Shown: one piece after another, positions 12,337 to 24,137 of the stretch
Layout of the letters: each line of letters starts with the position of its first letter
Position numbering within the stretch: the stretch's first letter is position 1
Assembly (NCBI GenBank): GCA_022606135.1
Contig: JABYQN010000019.1
Span: 248,001-312,000 of the forward strand
DNA from: Fomes fomentarius
Taxonomy: Eukaryota; Basidiomycota; Agaricomycetes; Polyporales; Polyporaceae
Reading direction: 5' to 3'
DNA: 64,000 bases
The notes under the pieces: generated by a model
What the model was told of the DNA's origin: nothing
Seen by the model: the letters and a program-made list of their open reading frames with translations, nothing else
The model's database searches: none
Program-made: the position numbers and the translations under genes

Positions 12337-13874
12337 ATGTTCAACAGAACCGCAAACTTCGCCCATGGCACCCGCAGCCTCGCGCCCGTCTTCAAGCTGA
12401 GCAAGCTGAAACCCAAGCAGCGCGTGCGCCTTGAGAAGTCGAGCCAGAAGGTCGGCGACCTGCCTGGGGGGATGCCCATAATCGACATTGTTCCTGCATC
12501 ACCCAAGGCCGACGGCATGTCCGTAGTTAGTCAGGTCGTGGAGGAGAAGCGAGGGAAGAAGGGGGCCAACGCGGCGCCTGCTGCACCCATCCTGCGCTTT
12601 AATCTCACCGCGCTCAACTCGGAACCGCGCCCTACCACACCAGTTCCAATGGGTGGGTTGCAGGTTCCAGGTGCAAGGCCACGCAAGACCGTTCCGAACT
12701 CCCTCGACCTCGCTTCGCCCGTTTGGAGACGTACGGACGCCATGCCATTGTCTCCGTTGCGCCACAACCGGTACGTACCTCGCATTGTACGCAATTGCAG
12801 ATAGCTGAACTCGCGTACAGCGCTGGATTCCTCAGCCCAGTGTCTCCACTCTCGCCCTTCTCTCCCATTGAGACAACGGACATGCGCCAGGACCGCTACT
12901 ACGGACTGCGCAGGCTTGCTAGCGTCTCACGTGCGTTCCGCGAAACCATCGTTGACGAGCTCCCGTCAATCGCACAGACGGTCGAGGATGCGGACAACGT
13001 GAACACCTACCTAGACCTCTACCGCATCGCGACCAAGTCCAAGCGCCTCACGCGCGACTCGGATGCATACACCGCCTACAGCCCATGCATCGAACCTCAG
13101 AGCGCGTACACGGCTTGTAGCTTCACCAGCCGCCGTCGGAGCGTCTCCTTCTCGCACATGCAGCGCCGGAGTATTTACACGGCGCGCTCTGCCACTCCTA
13201 CCGCGCGCACGAGCTTCATCGTGCCTCACTCAGTAACCCCCAGCGCACGCACGAGCTTCATCGTCCCGTACTCTGCTACCGTCTTTTCAGCGGCCGTCCG
13301 TCCTGAGCACCACTCAGTCCTGATCGATATCCCGACCCCTGTCCGCAACGCCATCGTTGAGCCCCGGACGGCAGGATCCCATAGGATGTCCAGCATGTCC
13401 TATACACTGGTCCTCAACGTCCCTCCTAAGCGCTCTGGTTTTCCTGAGACACCTGCAGACGAGGATTCACCTCTGCAGCAGCAGCAGAAGGCGGCTCGTT
13501 CGCGCGCTGCTATTATCGCCGCGATGCGCCCCCTCGAGATCCCGTTGGGCACAGAACCTGACTTTACCCCTAGCCCTATCACCCCGCTTCCGACGTCGCA
13601 GCCGAAGACCCCCGGTTTACACGCGCCTTACTGGGTGCGCAGCTCGTACCGCGTCTCTGCCCACGGCTACGTCAGGCGCACACACAGCTACAGTCGTCGC
13701 TCCGGTATGCGTGTGCCCCCGACGCCGCGCACGATCAGGAAGGAGAGGAGGCAGGGTTGGGGTGGACAGTGGACGCAGGGCAAGATCGCGACAGCCGTCG
13801 AGGGCTTGAAGGAGATTCAGACTCCTGCGCCACCTGTGCCAGAGAAGGACAGTGTCGTCGTGAACGCCGCTTGA
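12337..13874 (+). CDS. hypothetical disordered Ser/Thr/Pro-rich protein
   Basis: I do not recognise a family. Two exons, 12337-12770 and 12821-13874, join across a 50-nt intron (GTACGT...ACAG) in phase 2 and give 495 residues. The earlier AG at 12800 would create a stop, which fixes the acceptor. The protein is basic and low in hydrophobic segments, with many S/T/P and R residues. It has an imperfect internal repeat centred on ARTSFIVP near the middle, a QQQQ run and a C-terminal QGWGGQWTQGKIATAVEGLK segment. There is no signal peptide or membrane helix. Such composition suggests a disordered adaptor or a nuclear or cytoskeletal protein, but this is inference. Codon use is strongly GC-biased, consistent with a real, well-expressed gene. 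Confidence 0.75.
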
Positions 13875-14480
13875 CTTCGATGTGGAGTACCCTCTTTGAT
13901 ATATGTCGTTACTCTCGAGTGAATGATCATTACTTGAGAGAGCGTGCTAGCAGCTGCTGGAAGCGGATTCACATTCGGCTCAGCTTGGACATCTTAGGTT
14001 CATACGAAGTGTTCGAAGTCTCCTCAGGCGCTACGCTACGTCCATCCGCCGATATGGCGTAATCGCTTGTCTCCTATTGATTGGGGAGGGACGGTCCTAC
14101 ATGGCGTAGGCAGACATATTTCAACGTACTGAGGCTGGTCCATATCATATTTAGATGGCATCGTGTGAGCGACATTCAACTTGAAAACATCATGAAAATG
14201 CGATCGGGGACTGGGGAGGAGGCTGTGATTTTTGTGCTGGGCGCTCTAAAAGACGCTCTTACCTGAACCACCATCTGAACACTGCTCTTGCCCCATTGCT
14301 GTGCTAGAACACTCCTGGACTTCCTCTTCAACGGTATCCAGATTGATGAACACCGACTATCTCCGCGTACGTTTAATGGCAGCTCCACGTTCGTCCAAGC
14401 ATAGAATATCTGTCTGTCGTCACTACGTTGAGCTCTATGTCCTGGACTAACGGATATTTGTTGATCTAAATAGCCGCTAG
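13875..14480. other. intergenic
   Basis: This is the 3' flank of the disordered-protein gene and the distal flank of the second jacalin unit. I see no gene or repeat that I can support. Confidence 0.5.
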
Positions 14481-15490
14481 CGACCGGTATGGGAACCTCT
14501 CCGAACCCCAGACAAGTGAACTTCGTGAATATGACCTTTGAGGTTGTCATTCGTACGTCGTGATACAATGTTTGATAGCATTCATTCTTGAAGCGCGAAG
14601 ATATTGCGCCCTCCTTGCCGTTCTGGGCTAGTTCAGTCTTTGGCGTGACGTCTGCGCGCTTTCGATGAGTCGTTCTTGGACTACAGATGGGGTGCCTGTT
14701 CCTCCTTCCCATCCTACGTTGTCCGTCTGTCGTCTGCGGAGCAGCCCAACACCGGAGGCTAGAGCATGTATGGCCGTAACGAGGAATCGCTTTGCCTCGC
14801 CTCGACTTGATCACGCCAATCGTGTTCGCACCGCGCTCCGAGTCCGAGATGGAATCGTCCGTATTCTTCCAGAGTACTGTAAGTCTCATAGTTCGCTTGC
14901 AATTGACTGTGATTACGGATGTGATGCATCCGATGTAGAGACAGGATTACAATTGGCCCGGTCTGTTCGCACATGCTCCCTACGAAAAGGCTCCCGACAC
15001 ACCATCGCAATGTACTCTTCGTTTGTCCCCGGCACTGCGTCAATCCGGGGATGTATACATACCTTCCACAGAAACAATAGAGTCAAGTTGCTACTATCAC
15101 AGTAACTCAAAGACTTGCTACAGGGGCGACATCTGTCTATTGAACGACAGCTCTTACAGGGCTGCAAGTTCCGGAACTTCGGTGTCACCGGCTCTTCTGG
15201 TCTACGTTCGACGTCGGTAACGTGAAGTCCCCTCTCAGGCTCGTCCGGAATCATTCCTGGCCTTTCTATGGTTGACATCCATTTGCATAAGCTGCACAGG
15301 GTTGTGAGTGAGGATGGAGCGCGCCACCACCAGTGGTTAGGTCATTGTGGTTTTCTCGCATATAAAAGGCTCCTCGTCAGATTCGACGCTCTTCAGTACT
15401 TCAGTTCTCTTTTCATTTCTTCCTCAGCATCGGCTACACGCACCAGCACTCCAGCACTCTACTCTATTCCTCATCTACCTCACCGCAAAA
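14481..15490 (+). promoter_or_regulatory. upstream region of jacalin copy 2
   Basis: CGACCGGTATGGG is at 14481-14493, about 1.0 kb before the ATG. GGAGCAGCCCAACACCGGAGG-type sequence is at 14738-14758. A GGAGCGCGCC..CCACCAGTGGTTAGGTCAT block runs about 15315-15347, and TATAAAA is at 15361-15367, 124-130 bp before the ATG. All four recur upstream of the sister genes. The TTCCGGTATTGCAGTGCCC element present in copies 1 and 3 is not recognisable here. Confidence 0.65.
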
Positions 15491-16581
15491 ATGCAGGGCT
15501 ACGTTACTTCCTCCGTCGTCGGTGGCCGCGATGGCTACATCTTCAACGACGTCTTCGCCATGAACCACGACGGTGAGCGGGACCCGACTATTCTGAGCGT
15601 CCTTATTCATCGTCTCATACTTTCGATGCAGGCAACTTCGTCATCGATGACTACAGTATGTGCTCGGTCTCCCTGTGTTCGCTCCAATGATCGAGGCTGG
15701 TTATGGACGCCTGTTCGTAGGCAAGCATGTCCTCGACAAGCAGCACCCGATCCAGTCAATTTACATCTCCAACGGCTGGATCGTAAGTAACTCTATGCAG
15801 TATTTCTCCCTCAACATCCCAATAACGCACCACCCTCTGCAGGTTGACGGTATTGCGGTCAAGTACCAGCTCAAGAACGGCGAGAGCATCACGCTGCACC
15901 ACGGTAGCCAATTTGCCGACCGGAAGGAGGTCGAATTCCAGCGTATGTGCTTCGCTCATAGCAGGCACTCTCGACCCTGCTAACATATTACTCTTCCAGA
16001 CAACGAGATCCTGGTCGGTGTCTTCGGCCGCGCGGGCAGACAGCGCTGCTACTCCGGGCGCGAGTTTGTCAGCAAGGTCGGGTTCGTCATCTGCGACCTC
16101 AACACCGGTGACATCCGCATTGCTGGTGTAAGTCCTCGATCCTCCCACGGCTCTTGACACAGTCGCAGAGGTGACTGAGAATACCGATTTTATGTAGCCC
16201 TACGGCCCCCCGGAAGGCGCGCACAACTGGAACGACGGAGAGGCGTTCTACGTCTCTGATGTCCTCGCCTTCGGTGGCTTCGCCGAGCACACCTCCAACC
16301 GTAAGTGGTCTTCGTTGCCTGGGGTTTCTGTTTGATGTCCCATGTCTGACTGTTCACCGTGGACAGTCGGCCTCTCCGGCCTGTTCTTCTTCAAGGACCT
16401 CTCTAGGCCGATGGACATCGGCAGATTCCACACGCTGCCTATCAATGCCGCAGTAGAGGCCTCTCAGAAGATTGTGGAAGAAGAGGATGCCGTTGTCGAG
16501 GAAGTCACGCTCGTTGAGGACGGGAACGGCGACTTGAAGGACGTCGTTAAGGCCGTCGACGAGCTTACCGTCGACGCCTAG
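15491..16581 (+). CDS. jacalin-like lectin protein, copy 2
   Basis: Seven exons give an uninterrupted frame of 237 codons: 15491-15572, 15632-15655, 15721-15782, 15843-15942, 16000-16127, about 16198-16300, 16367-16581. The protein starts MQGYVTSSVVGGRDGYIFND and shows the same jacalin-like strands as copy 1: IQSIYISNGW, VDGIAVKYQLKNG, EILVGVFGRAG, GFVICDLNTGDIRIAGPYGP, and FGGFAEHTSNLGLSGLFFFK. An acidic tail ends ...VDELTVDA. The second exon is only 24 nt, a distinctive feature kept in the family. A role in carbohydrate recognition is the family expectation; the sugar and partner are unknown. No signal peptide is visible. A TATA box and shared upstream elements suggest regulation in common with copies 1 and 3. 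Confidence 0.78.
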
Positions 16582-17139
16582 GCCGATCTGTGCGCGCCCA
16601 GTGTTCAGTCAACGTCTCCTTGTGTTTCATTCGAAGAATGTCCGTGATGTGCTCCTGCTCGTTCTACACAGGCCTCCGATGTAGTTAGCTCCTGACAATT
16701 TGGAGTCGTTATCCATAGATTATGACTCCCCTAATACATGACTTTTGGCGTTATTGGGACCAGGCTGTGATGCACAGCACAAAGTAGAGGGGCTTGTAGC
16801 CAAGGAAGAGAAGCTGTGACCGCAAATCCATGCGCATATACCTCTTTTGGGACAGGTGTATGCGTTCACAGTACCTACTTAACCAGCGCTACGTATAACA
16901 GTAGTAGTAGGCAAGTTTAACCGAATCGGCTCGGCAATGGAGGTTCAGATTCAACTTGAGAACATTTGGCGACGATTGTAGACACTCTGTAAGACAAAAA
17001 AGAGGATGAAGTATACTAATCACGGTCTGCTTCAAGACGACTCGGAGCACCCACGTCAGAAATCACCTTATAAGGTCTCCTTCTTATGACTTTGATCCAA
17101 GATTCACGGCCACGGTCACGGCGGGCTGTGCGATAGGCT
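16582..17139. other. intergenic
   Basis: Downstream flank of jacalin copy 2. I see no supportable gene or structured element. Confidence 0.45.
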
Positions 17140-17292
17140 GGTACTGGCTTGAAAGCTGCTCACTGCGCTGCGCGGTGGTACTTGCTGTGTTTGTAGTAAG
17201 TATACCTGCCGGGCATTCAAGTTCAACGTTCTACCATATGCTGGCAGCACTGTGACTCAGTGTTAAAGAACTGCTGTTACTTGAAAACCGTG
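17140..17292 (+). repeat. dispersed repeat, left part (interrupted by hAT insertion)
   Basis: GGCTTGAAAGCT, CACTGCGCTGCGCGGTGGTACT, a CAACGTTCTAC segment and GAAAACCGTGGTC recur in the same order at 39078-39265. The right part of the same unit continues after the transposon, from 18553. The transposon therefore landed inside an older repeat. Confidence 0.6.
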
Positions 17293-17300
17293 GTCTGTTA
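17293..17300 (+). repeat. target-site duplication, left (GTCTGTTA)
   Basis: The 8-bp GTCTGTTA directly precedes the left inverted repeat and recurs exactly at 18545-18552 after the right one. An 8-bp duplication is the hallmark length of hAT insertions. Confidence 0.9.
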
Positions 17301-18544
17301 CAGTGTTGTGCGGGTCGACCGCGGGTCAACGTTGACTAATGTCGTCTTGTTGACGTCAACGGGTGGCCAAAGTCAAGGAGTCGACTGTTGACTATTCCCG
17401 CGGTCAACAGATTTGATAAGCGCCTTCATACGCAATATGATTGGCTGAGTACCAACGCGTTTAATGCGCGCGCGATTGCGGTCTGGCGCGTGTCGTGCGC
17501 AATGCACAACGCGCACCGCCATTTCTCCTTTCTCTAGTCTCGATCCCACACCTTCTGGAGGATAGCGCGAGGAGGTGCGCGTTCTGAAGAGACCTGTAGA
17601 CGTCTGGAGCCGAGACTAACCTTTCTCCTGCATCATCGATCTCGGAGCTCCTGGATGAAATCATGTACAGAGTAGCCTTACAATGAGATGACCCCTTGAT
17701 CAGGCACTACCATGTCGTACACCAAGGACAACCAGCTCACAGCTACTCACTCTCGATCCTGGTACCGACAACATTTCTACGGTCATCCGGAACATCGCAA
17801 GAACTCCCAAGCAGGGGTGGATGGGAATAAGAAGTGCAAAGTCTGGTGCATCCTATGCTTCGCTACGTGCATGCTTCAGGAAGAGAAGCAGGATCAGAAG
17901 TTGTCGTGAAAGACGTGAAATTGTGATTGAGGAGGCTTGTTACTGATCTTCACAGATGACCTCATTACGACACAGTATGGGCCCTTCCAGAGAGAACACC
18001 ACTAATCTCTTTGAAACTGACCTCACATCACTGTGACATCTGAATTACACAGGGTTGGAGACACTCACACAATCAATGTCGATACTTGACGAAGAAGATG
18101 AGGACCGAGTGCCGACGTGGCTGCCCTTGAAGATCTGTGTTTCTCTCGAGCAGCTCTTTGATTTCTCGAACACTTTTTGGACTGAGCGGGACAATTGGTA
18201 TGTAACCAATACATTAAAACAGGAGCTAGAGATATGGAACATCCTCGATATGGATGGGGAAGGGGAAGAGGATGGTAGCAATGGAGATGTAGGATGACCT
18301 TACTGACACGATTCTGAACAGTTGAATATCCGTGTTTTAGATGAGCCTCTCGCTCACAACGAGCCGTCACTGTATGTAAGACTACACCAATGGTATAGAT
18401 CCTCCGTCGAGCCTCGAGCCGGAGCGCATATGACGCTGGGTCAACGGCAGCGTGAGAATGGTCGACCGTTGACTTTGTCGACTAGTCGACAAGGCGCACG
18501 ACCTGTCGTCTGTGTCGTCCAGTCAACCGACCCGCACAACACTG
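17301..18544 (+). mobile_element. non-autonomous hAT-type DNA transposon
   Basis: The element is 1,244 bp. It starts CAGTGTTGTGCGGGTCG and ends with the exact reverse complement of those 17 bases. It is flanked by identical 8-bp duplications, so both ends are complete. GTTGAC/GTCAAC motifs cluster within the first and last 130 bp, as expected for subterminal transposase-binding repeats. Inside, 17712-17909 reads as a short exon with a W..C..C pattern (KCKVWCILCFATC) resembling the BED-type zinc-finger start of fungal hAT transposases. The frame 18055-18297 (VSLEQLFDFSNTFWTERDNW...) resembles the acidic C-terminal end. The catalytic core between them is missing, so this is an internally deleted derivative needing a transposase in trans. 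The transposase match is from memory of the family, not a search. Confidence 0.82.
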
Positions 18545-18552
18545 GTCTGTTA
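18545..18552 (+). repeat. target-site duplication, right (GTCTGTTA)
   Basis: Exact repeat of 17293-17300, immediately after the right inverted repeat of the hAT element. Confidence 0.9.
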
Positions 18553-18650
18553 CATAAGTAGAGGTGGTCTCTCACGCGATGGCCCGAGGTTCGATTCCCC
18601 GTCTCGGAAGGTGATTTTCTGTATCTTGTTCTGCCTGTTCTGCACCCTAC
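18553..18650 (+). pseudogene. tRNA-like 3' half within the dispersed repeat
   Basis: A perfect box B GGTTCGATTCC at 18588-18598 lies in a stretch resembling a tRNA 3' half (CTCTCAC loop, GGCCCGAGG, CCCCGTCTCGGA). No matching 5' half or acceptor stem is present, even if the hAT element is removed. The stretch TGGTC..CTCACGC..CCC..GG..TTCC.CGTCTCGGAA is shared with 39270-39330, where it is more decayed. It is probably the tRNA-derived part of a repeat, not a gene. Confidence 0.45.
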
Positions 18651-18878
18651 GTGGGACGTTCCACCCGGTTTGTACTCTAATCCGCACCTTGTCGTAGAAT
18701 ATTATGACATACCACTACAGCACAGGAATGGAATCCCGAGAGTTGCCGATCTCATAGCACATTTATATTGCGACATCGTGAGAGACAATTGCTGATAACA
18801 ACAGGCGCCCGTCAGAGTTCAGCTGGCCAGTTCGCATATTACGTCTGATCTCAAACCACCAACAACGCCAGGGTCGCC

Positions 18879-21800
18879 ATGCGCGACGGTGAGGACAAGC
18901 TTCCAACGTACACGCTCAAGCCGGAGCGGAGGCAAGTCAGACCGTTTCGCGGTCTGCGGGTGATCTTGGCCGGCGCGTTATCGCTGGCGGCTTTGCAATA
19001 CCTCCGTCTGTATGCCGGACTGTCCAACACGTCGGAGAATGTCCAAGTTCCTCTTCATGCCGCTGCCTGGTTGGAGAAATGCCAGAGGTTGACCGTCAAG
19101 CCAGGTCCTCCTTCTGACTTCAATACCCGAATCCAATCAGACCGCTTCGTGCCTGGCACCAAGGCAACTCTAATCACGGTAAGTTTGCTTTCGTGGCAAC
19201 GGGAGAGTCTCACGCGCGCACCCTTGACCGTGGGGGTGCTGGACTGCTTATTGTTGTACGCTGTCGTACTTGATGCTAGCGACCACAGCATTCGGCGGCG
19301 CGTCTTGCAACTACTTCGCTCGTGGCTAGTCACTGACAATACCTCTTCCTAGAACGCGACCATCTGGACAGGAGGAGTCAACGGCTTCGAGATTCTGAAC
19401 GGCGATATTCTTCTTGACGCGGGCATCATCAAGCGCGTCGGCATTGTCGAGAGCGAATTGCTCTCCGAGTATGCCACTCTTGATCGAGTTGACGCCAGGG
19501 GACAGTGGATCTCGCCAGGGTTAGCTGCATTCCTCATAGCGGGGCCTCTACTGATGTTATTGTGATCCTGCAGTATAATTGATTTGCATAGCCACATGTG
19601 AGTGCGAGAAATAATTCGCCCTTGTGCAGCGATTGAATGCCTCCTAGTGGGGTCGACTCTGTTCCAGAGCTTCGCGGGGCCGACGATACGAATTCTTTCA
19701 AAGGCCCTGTGCTCCCGGTATGCCCAAACTGCCTTCCTCCGATGACAGATCCTCATTCACCCTCAGTGGCTCCGTGCACTCGACGGACTGAACACTCGAG
19801 ACGATGCCTACAAGCTCAGCATCTCAGGCGGTGTAACGGTAAGGTCGCGGTAGATAGTCGGCCATGATATCGTAACTGATTTTGTTTGTCCCTTAGACCG
19901 CACTCGTGCTACCAGGCTCCGCGAACGCGATCGGTGGGCAGGGTATCGTCATCAAGCTTCGTCCGACTGCGGACCGCTCACCGACGAGCCTGCTGCTTGA
20001 GAACCCTTACGAGAAGAACAGTAGCGTTTACGACCCCAAATCATACTTCCGCTACCGTCAGATGAAGTGAGCCGTTGTCTTCATCTCCGATTTCGATGTA
20101 ATCTCAACTTTGTCATGAAGGCATGCATGCGGCGAGAACCCCGGTATGACATCATTCTGTGCCCAGCAACCTCGGTGACTCATATTCCAAGTACAGATAG
20201 AATATATTCAGCGACGCGCATGGATACAGCCTGGGCATTCCGGCAAGCATACGAACAGGCACGCAAGATCAAGGCCGCACAGGACGAGTTCTGCGACAAA
20301 GCTACTCGCGGTGACTGGGCAGGTCTGGGAGAGTATCCCGAGGACTTGCAGTGGGAAGCCCTCGTTGATGTCCTGCGCGGCCGTGTCAAGGTACCTTGCG
20401 TCACACACTGTCACTAGTCATAAAAGCTCACACTCTCGTGACAGATCCAAACCCACTGCTACGAGACGGTGGACCTAGACGACTTGGTTCGGGTACGCAG
20501 ACTACCCGATATGATCATAAATGCCGCTCATAATGGACCCGCAGATCTCGAACGAGTTCCAATTTCCCATTGCTGCATTCCATCATGCACACGAGACCTA
20601 TCTCGCTCCAGACACTCTCAAGTCTGCATACGGTACCTAAGCACGTCAGTCGCTCTTCTGGCTACTCACGAGTCACTTAGGTCATCCTCCTGCCGTCGCA
20701 CTCTTTGCGACCCAAGCACGCTATAAGCGCGAAGCATACCGGGGATCCGAGTTCGCGCCCCGCATCCTCGCCGACCACGGCTTGCAGGTGGTCATGAAGG
20801 TGCGCAGAGATACATATGGCCCGGAAGCTATTTACGTGAACGAGCTATTTACGTCTTCTATCTCTTTGTGTAGTCCGATCACCCAGTATTGAACTCCCGC
20901 TACCTCGTGTACGAAGCGCAGCAAGCCCACTTCTATGGGCTGACACGCAACCTTGCCCTCGCTGCCGTCACATCTACTCCCGCGAAGGTAATGGGTCAGG
21001 ACCATCGGATCGGGTACGTAAAGGAGGGTGCGTGTTGATCCCCGTTTGCTTGTCTGGCTGTCATTGCTAAGTCTTTGTAGGTTACGATGCCGGTAAGCCG
21101 AGGACTGCGGGTCACTGATGCACCGAGCTACAATCTAACCTCATACTCGAAGATATCGTCCTCTGGGATAGCCACCCGTTCGCACTGGGCGCGACTCCTC
21201 AGCAAGTCTGGATCGACGGAATCGCGCAGCTTCACGCGCCCCACCTCCTCGCCAAGCCTGACTCATTCCAGAAGCCACCAGAGACCCCCGACTTCGACAA
21301 GGAAGTGGAGGAGACTCTGAAGTATGACGGTCTTCCCCCACTGGAGCCGAAGCCATCGCGTTCGCGCACGGTTGTGTTCACGAACGTCAAGAGCGTGTTC
21401 ACGCGCGAAGGTGTTAGCATCCGTGAGACATTCGCCGCAAAATCTGAGGACGCGTCGTCGGGCGTTGTAGTTGTTCGCGATGGCAAGGTTGCATGCGTAG
21501 GCTCCGCGACCAGTGCATGCGCCGCCTCCGTTCGCGAGACAGAAGATACGGAGCATATCGATCTCGAGGGCGGTGCTATCTCTCCAGGGCTCGTGAGCAC
21601 CGGCTCTCCCCTCGGACTCGAGGAGATCAACCAGGAGAAGTCAACGCATGACGGTCGCGTTTCCGATTCGCTCTCTAATGGCATACCGGAAATCGCCGGC
21701 GGGTCGGGCGCTCTCATCCGCGCAGCTGATGGTTTACTCTTTAGTACTCGCGATGCACTGTGAGTCACTGTGCGCGCTTGTGAGCAAGTTGCACATAACT

Positions 21801-22809
21801 GACCTCCGCAACCAGGCTTGCATACCGTTCCGGTGTCACGACCGGAATAGTCGCACCGCAGACAAGCGGCTTCCTCGCCGGTCTCAACACTGCGTTCTCG
21901 ACCGGAGCTCGCCACAAGCTGACTGAAGGCGCGCTTGTGCAAGAAGCAGGTGCAGTTCATGTCGCCATCCATCAGGTCGGCTCGCCTAGTGTGAGCACCC
22001 AGATCGCGGCGCTCCGGAATCTGCTCCTTGGTGAGACGAGAGGGGACGTCAAGGAGTGGTTCGGGAGGATCAAGGCGGTACGTATTCTATTCGCCCTTGT
22101 CTCCCTCGCCCATTTTGACGCTCCATCTTAGGGAGAAGTTCCGCTCGTCATTGAGACATCGAGCGCAGACATCATCTCGTCCATCATTGCACTCAAGGCC
22201 GAGGTCGAGCGCAAGCTCAGTACGTCGTTGAAGGTGACCATCATTGGCGCAGCGGAGGCGCACATCCTTGCGAAGGAGCTGGGAGAGGCGAACATCGGCG
22301 TCATCCTTTCCCCCGCAAGGCCGTTCCCGAACTCCTGGGAGGAGCGACGCATGTAAGGCACCTCGCCCCCTCCCGCACCTGCCAGTCACCTAGCTGATCG
22401 CCTACCTCCTCCTAGCCTACCTGGACCGCCGCTATCAGGGGAAACTTCGCTGTCTGTGTTCCTACGACACAACGTCACCGTCGGTCTTGGGATTGTGGAG
22501 AGCTGGGACGCTCGGAATGCGCGCTTTGATGCCGCCTGGGTATGTGCCTAACATGCTTCCTCCCGTTCGCTGCGTACTCCGGGGACTGACTGTACGACGA
22601 TCTAATAGGCTGCTCTCGAGCTCAATGGCGAGATCTCGAAGGCGGATGCGCTCGCGCTGGTATCCGCAAATGTAGAGAAGCTGCTGGGCGTCGAGACGGA
22701 TGGATTACAGAGCGACTTGGTCGCGACCGTCGGTGGAGACCTTCTTGACTTCAGCAAAGTCATTGGAGTCATCTCGCCGAGACGTGGCGTCGTTGATTTG
22801 CTCATTTGA
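18879..22809 (+). CDS. membrane-anchored tandem amidohydrolase (imidazolonepropionase-like, fungal CE9-type)
   Basis: A multi-exon gene starts at ATG 18879 (MRDGEDKLPTYTLK) with one hydrophobic segment (about residues 24-44, LRVILAGALSLAALQYL), suggesting a signal anchor. The first half is a metal-dependent amidohydrolase. It has NATIWTGGVNGFEIL, the HxH metal motif in IIDLHSHM (spliced near 19575), and SISGGVTTALVLPGSAN. IQTHCYE (about 20450), AAFHHAHETYLAP and the catalytic SDHPVLNSR (about 20876) follow, then VGYDADIVLWDSHP-type sequence. From about 21360 a second amidohydrolase-like module follows (VVFTNVKSVFTREG, GGAISPGLVSTGSPLG, YRSGVTTGIVAP). It has lost obvious metal ligands and is probably structural. 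It ends LLI-TGA at 22809. Related fungal proteins are often labelled carbohydrate esterase family 9; the real substrate is unknown. I estimate more than 900 residues. Splicing is consistent and I see no frame break. Confidence 0.8.
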
Positions 22810-23157
22810 GCGGTTTTATGCACTCGCCTTCCGGAGTGCGCGCTTTCCAATGTACTGTCATCTGCATCGACCCCTGCTCGCTCTCCCTGTTCACACACCC
22901 AATGCATTCTGACCAACAATGCTAGCAATAAGGCAAATGTACGACTCGAGTCTCCGACGGGCCACACAGGCTGCAAGATACGCGTCGTGTCGCCAACAAT
23001 CCGCCTTCACTATGTCGTGCACGCTTGGAACTTCTCGCCTTTCACTGTCCGCTTATGATAACTTTATGTGCCTCCGCCGCCCTCCCGCTGGCAATGCTAG
23101 GGAGTTCCTGGTCCACGATCGTCGTCCTCTCAAAGGGTACTCTGCACACGAATTTAT
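22810..23157. other. intergenic
   Basis: 3' flank of the amidohydrolase gene. I see nothing supportable. Confidence 0.45.
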
Positions 23158-24137
23158 CAACATCTGTGTCTGTTGTCAGCTCCAGGGTTCGGAGTTGGCA
23201 AATCCTGTCACTCTGCTCAATTACTGCCGACCGGTATGGGGACCCTCCGATCTGAACCAGGGTAAATTAGTAAGCGTCGTATGCAATTCCATGATGCAAA
23301 GTTAGAATTTGTAAGTCCTTCCATTCCACATGTCAAAATGTCAAAAGCCAAATGCACACATCAATGGGTTCCAAGTATGTAAGTAACATGTTTGGCGACT
23401 GACTAATACGTGACAATTAGTCTCTTGGGCTAGTAATAGTATGTGATGCTGTCGTTCGCGGAGCAGCCCCAACACCGGATGGTGGGATTTGCTTGCTGTG
23501 TGAGGAGCATCTGTGTCTTGACATTCCTTGTAGCTCCTACTGACTGGTCTCGCACCAGCGGAGAACTGTACACACAGCAAGTAGAAGGGTATTTACTACG
23601 GGCGGATACTAGACATCGTCCACCGTTGCTTGCGAAAGTCCTTCTGCAGCCGTGCACTTCGTACTGCAGTAAGTCTGTCGGACTCTCGTTTTTTGCGGTA
23701 TCGACTCCAGCCATTCACTCAACCGCACCCTAGCGATCAAACAGTTTAATTACCAGGGACGGACCTTGGTGCTCCGTCCGAGCCTAGAAGATGTTTGCAC
23801 TTGACGGAAACAATGGTTTCAGGTCACTCAGGCTAACATCGCATCTAGTAGCTCGTTTGTTTGATGAGTCTAGAACGGACATGTGTTCAACGGCAGCTAG
23901 GCTGCTAGGGTTTCCGGTATTGCAGTGCCCCGGAACCTCTGGTGTGTGTGTCCTCCATTCATCATGCTGAGTTAGAGCGCGCCTCCTCCTGTGCACGTGG
24001 TTAGGACATCATGGCCTCACATATAAAAAGCTCCTCATCGAGCTTGAGACTCTCCAGCACTCCCATTCTACTCGTTCTGAGCTACACGCAGTACTAATAC
24101 CACCTCACTTCTCATCTATCCCTATCCGACCACAACC
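23158..24137 (+). promoter_or_regulatory. upstream region of jacalin copy 3
   Basis: A block resembling copy 1 runs about 23158-23290 (CTCCAGGGTTCGGAG, CCTGTCACTCTG, CCGACCGGTATGGG at 23227-23240). GGAGCAGCCCCAACACCGGA is at 23460-23479. TTCCGGTATTGCAGTGCCC at 23912-23930 is identical to the copy 1 element. GAGCGCGCC..CTCCTGTGCACGTGGTTAGGACAT runs about 23975-24010, with TATAAAA at 24022-24028, 110-116 bp before the ATG. The leader also matches copy 1. Confidence 0.65.

Noticed and set aside
14176..14889. Minus-strand open frame of 237 codons upstream of jacalin copy 2
   Set aside because: Protein composition is not gene-like, and it overlaps conserved upstream elements that are non-coding in the sister loci.
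18545..18620. Functional tRNA gene
   Set aside because: Only a 3' half with box B is present; no acceptor stem or D arm even after removing the transposon.
21232..21972. Minus-strand open frame of 246 codons
   Set aside because: Antisense of the amidohydrolase exons; no domain and no splice support.
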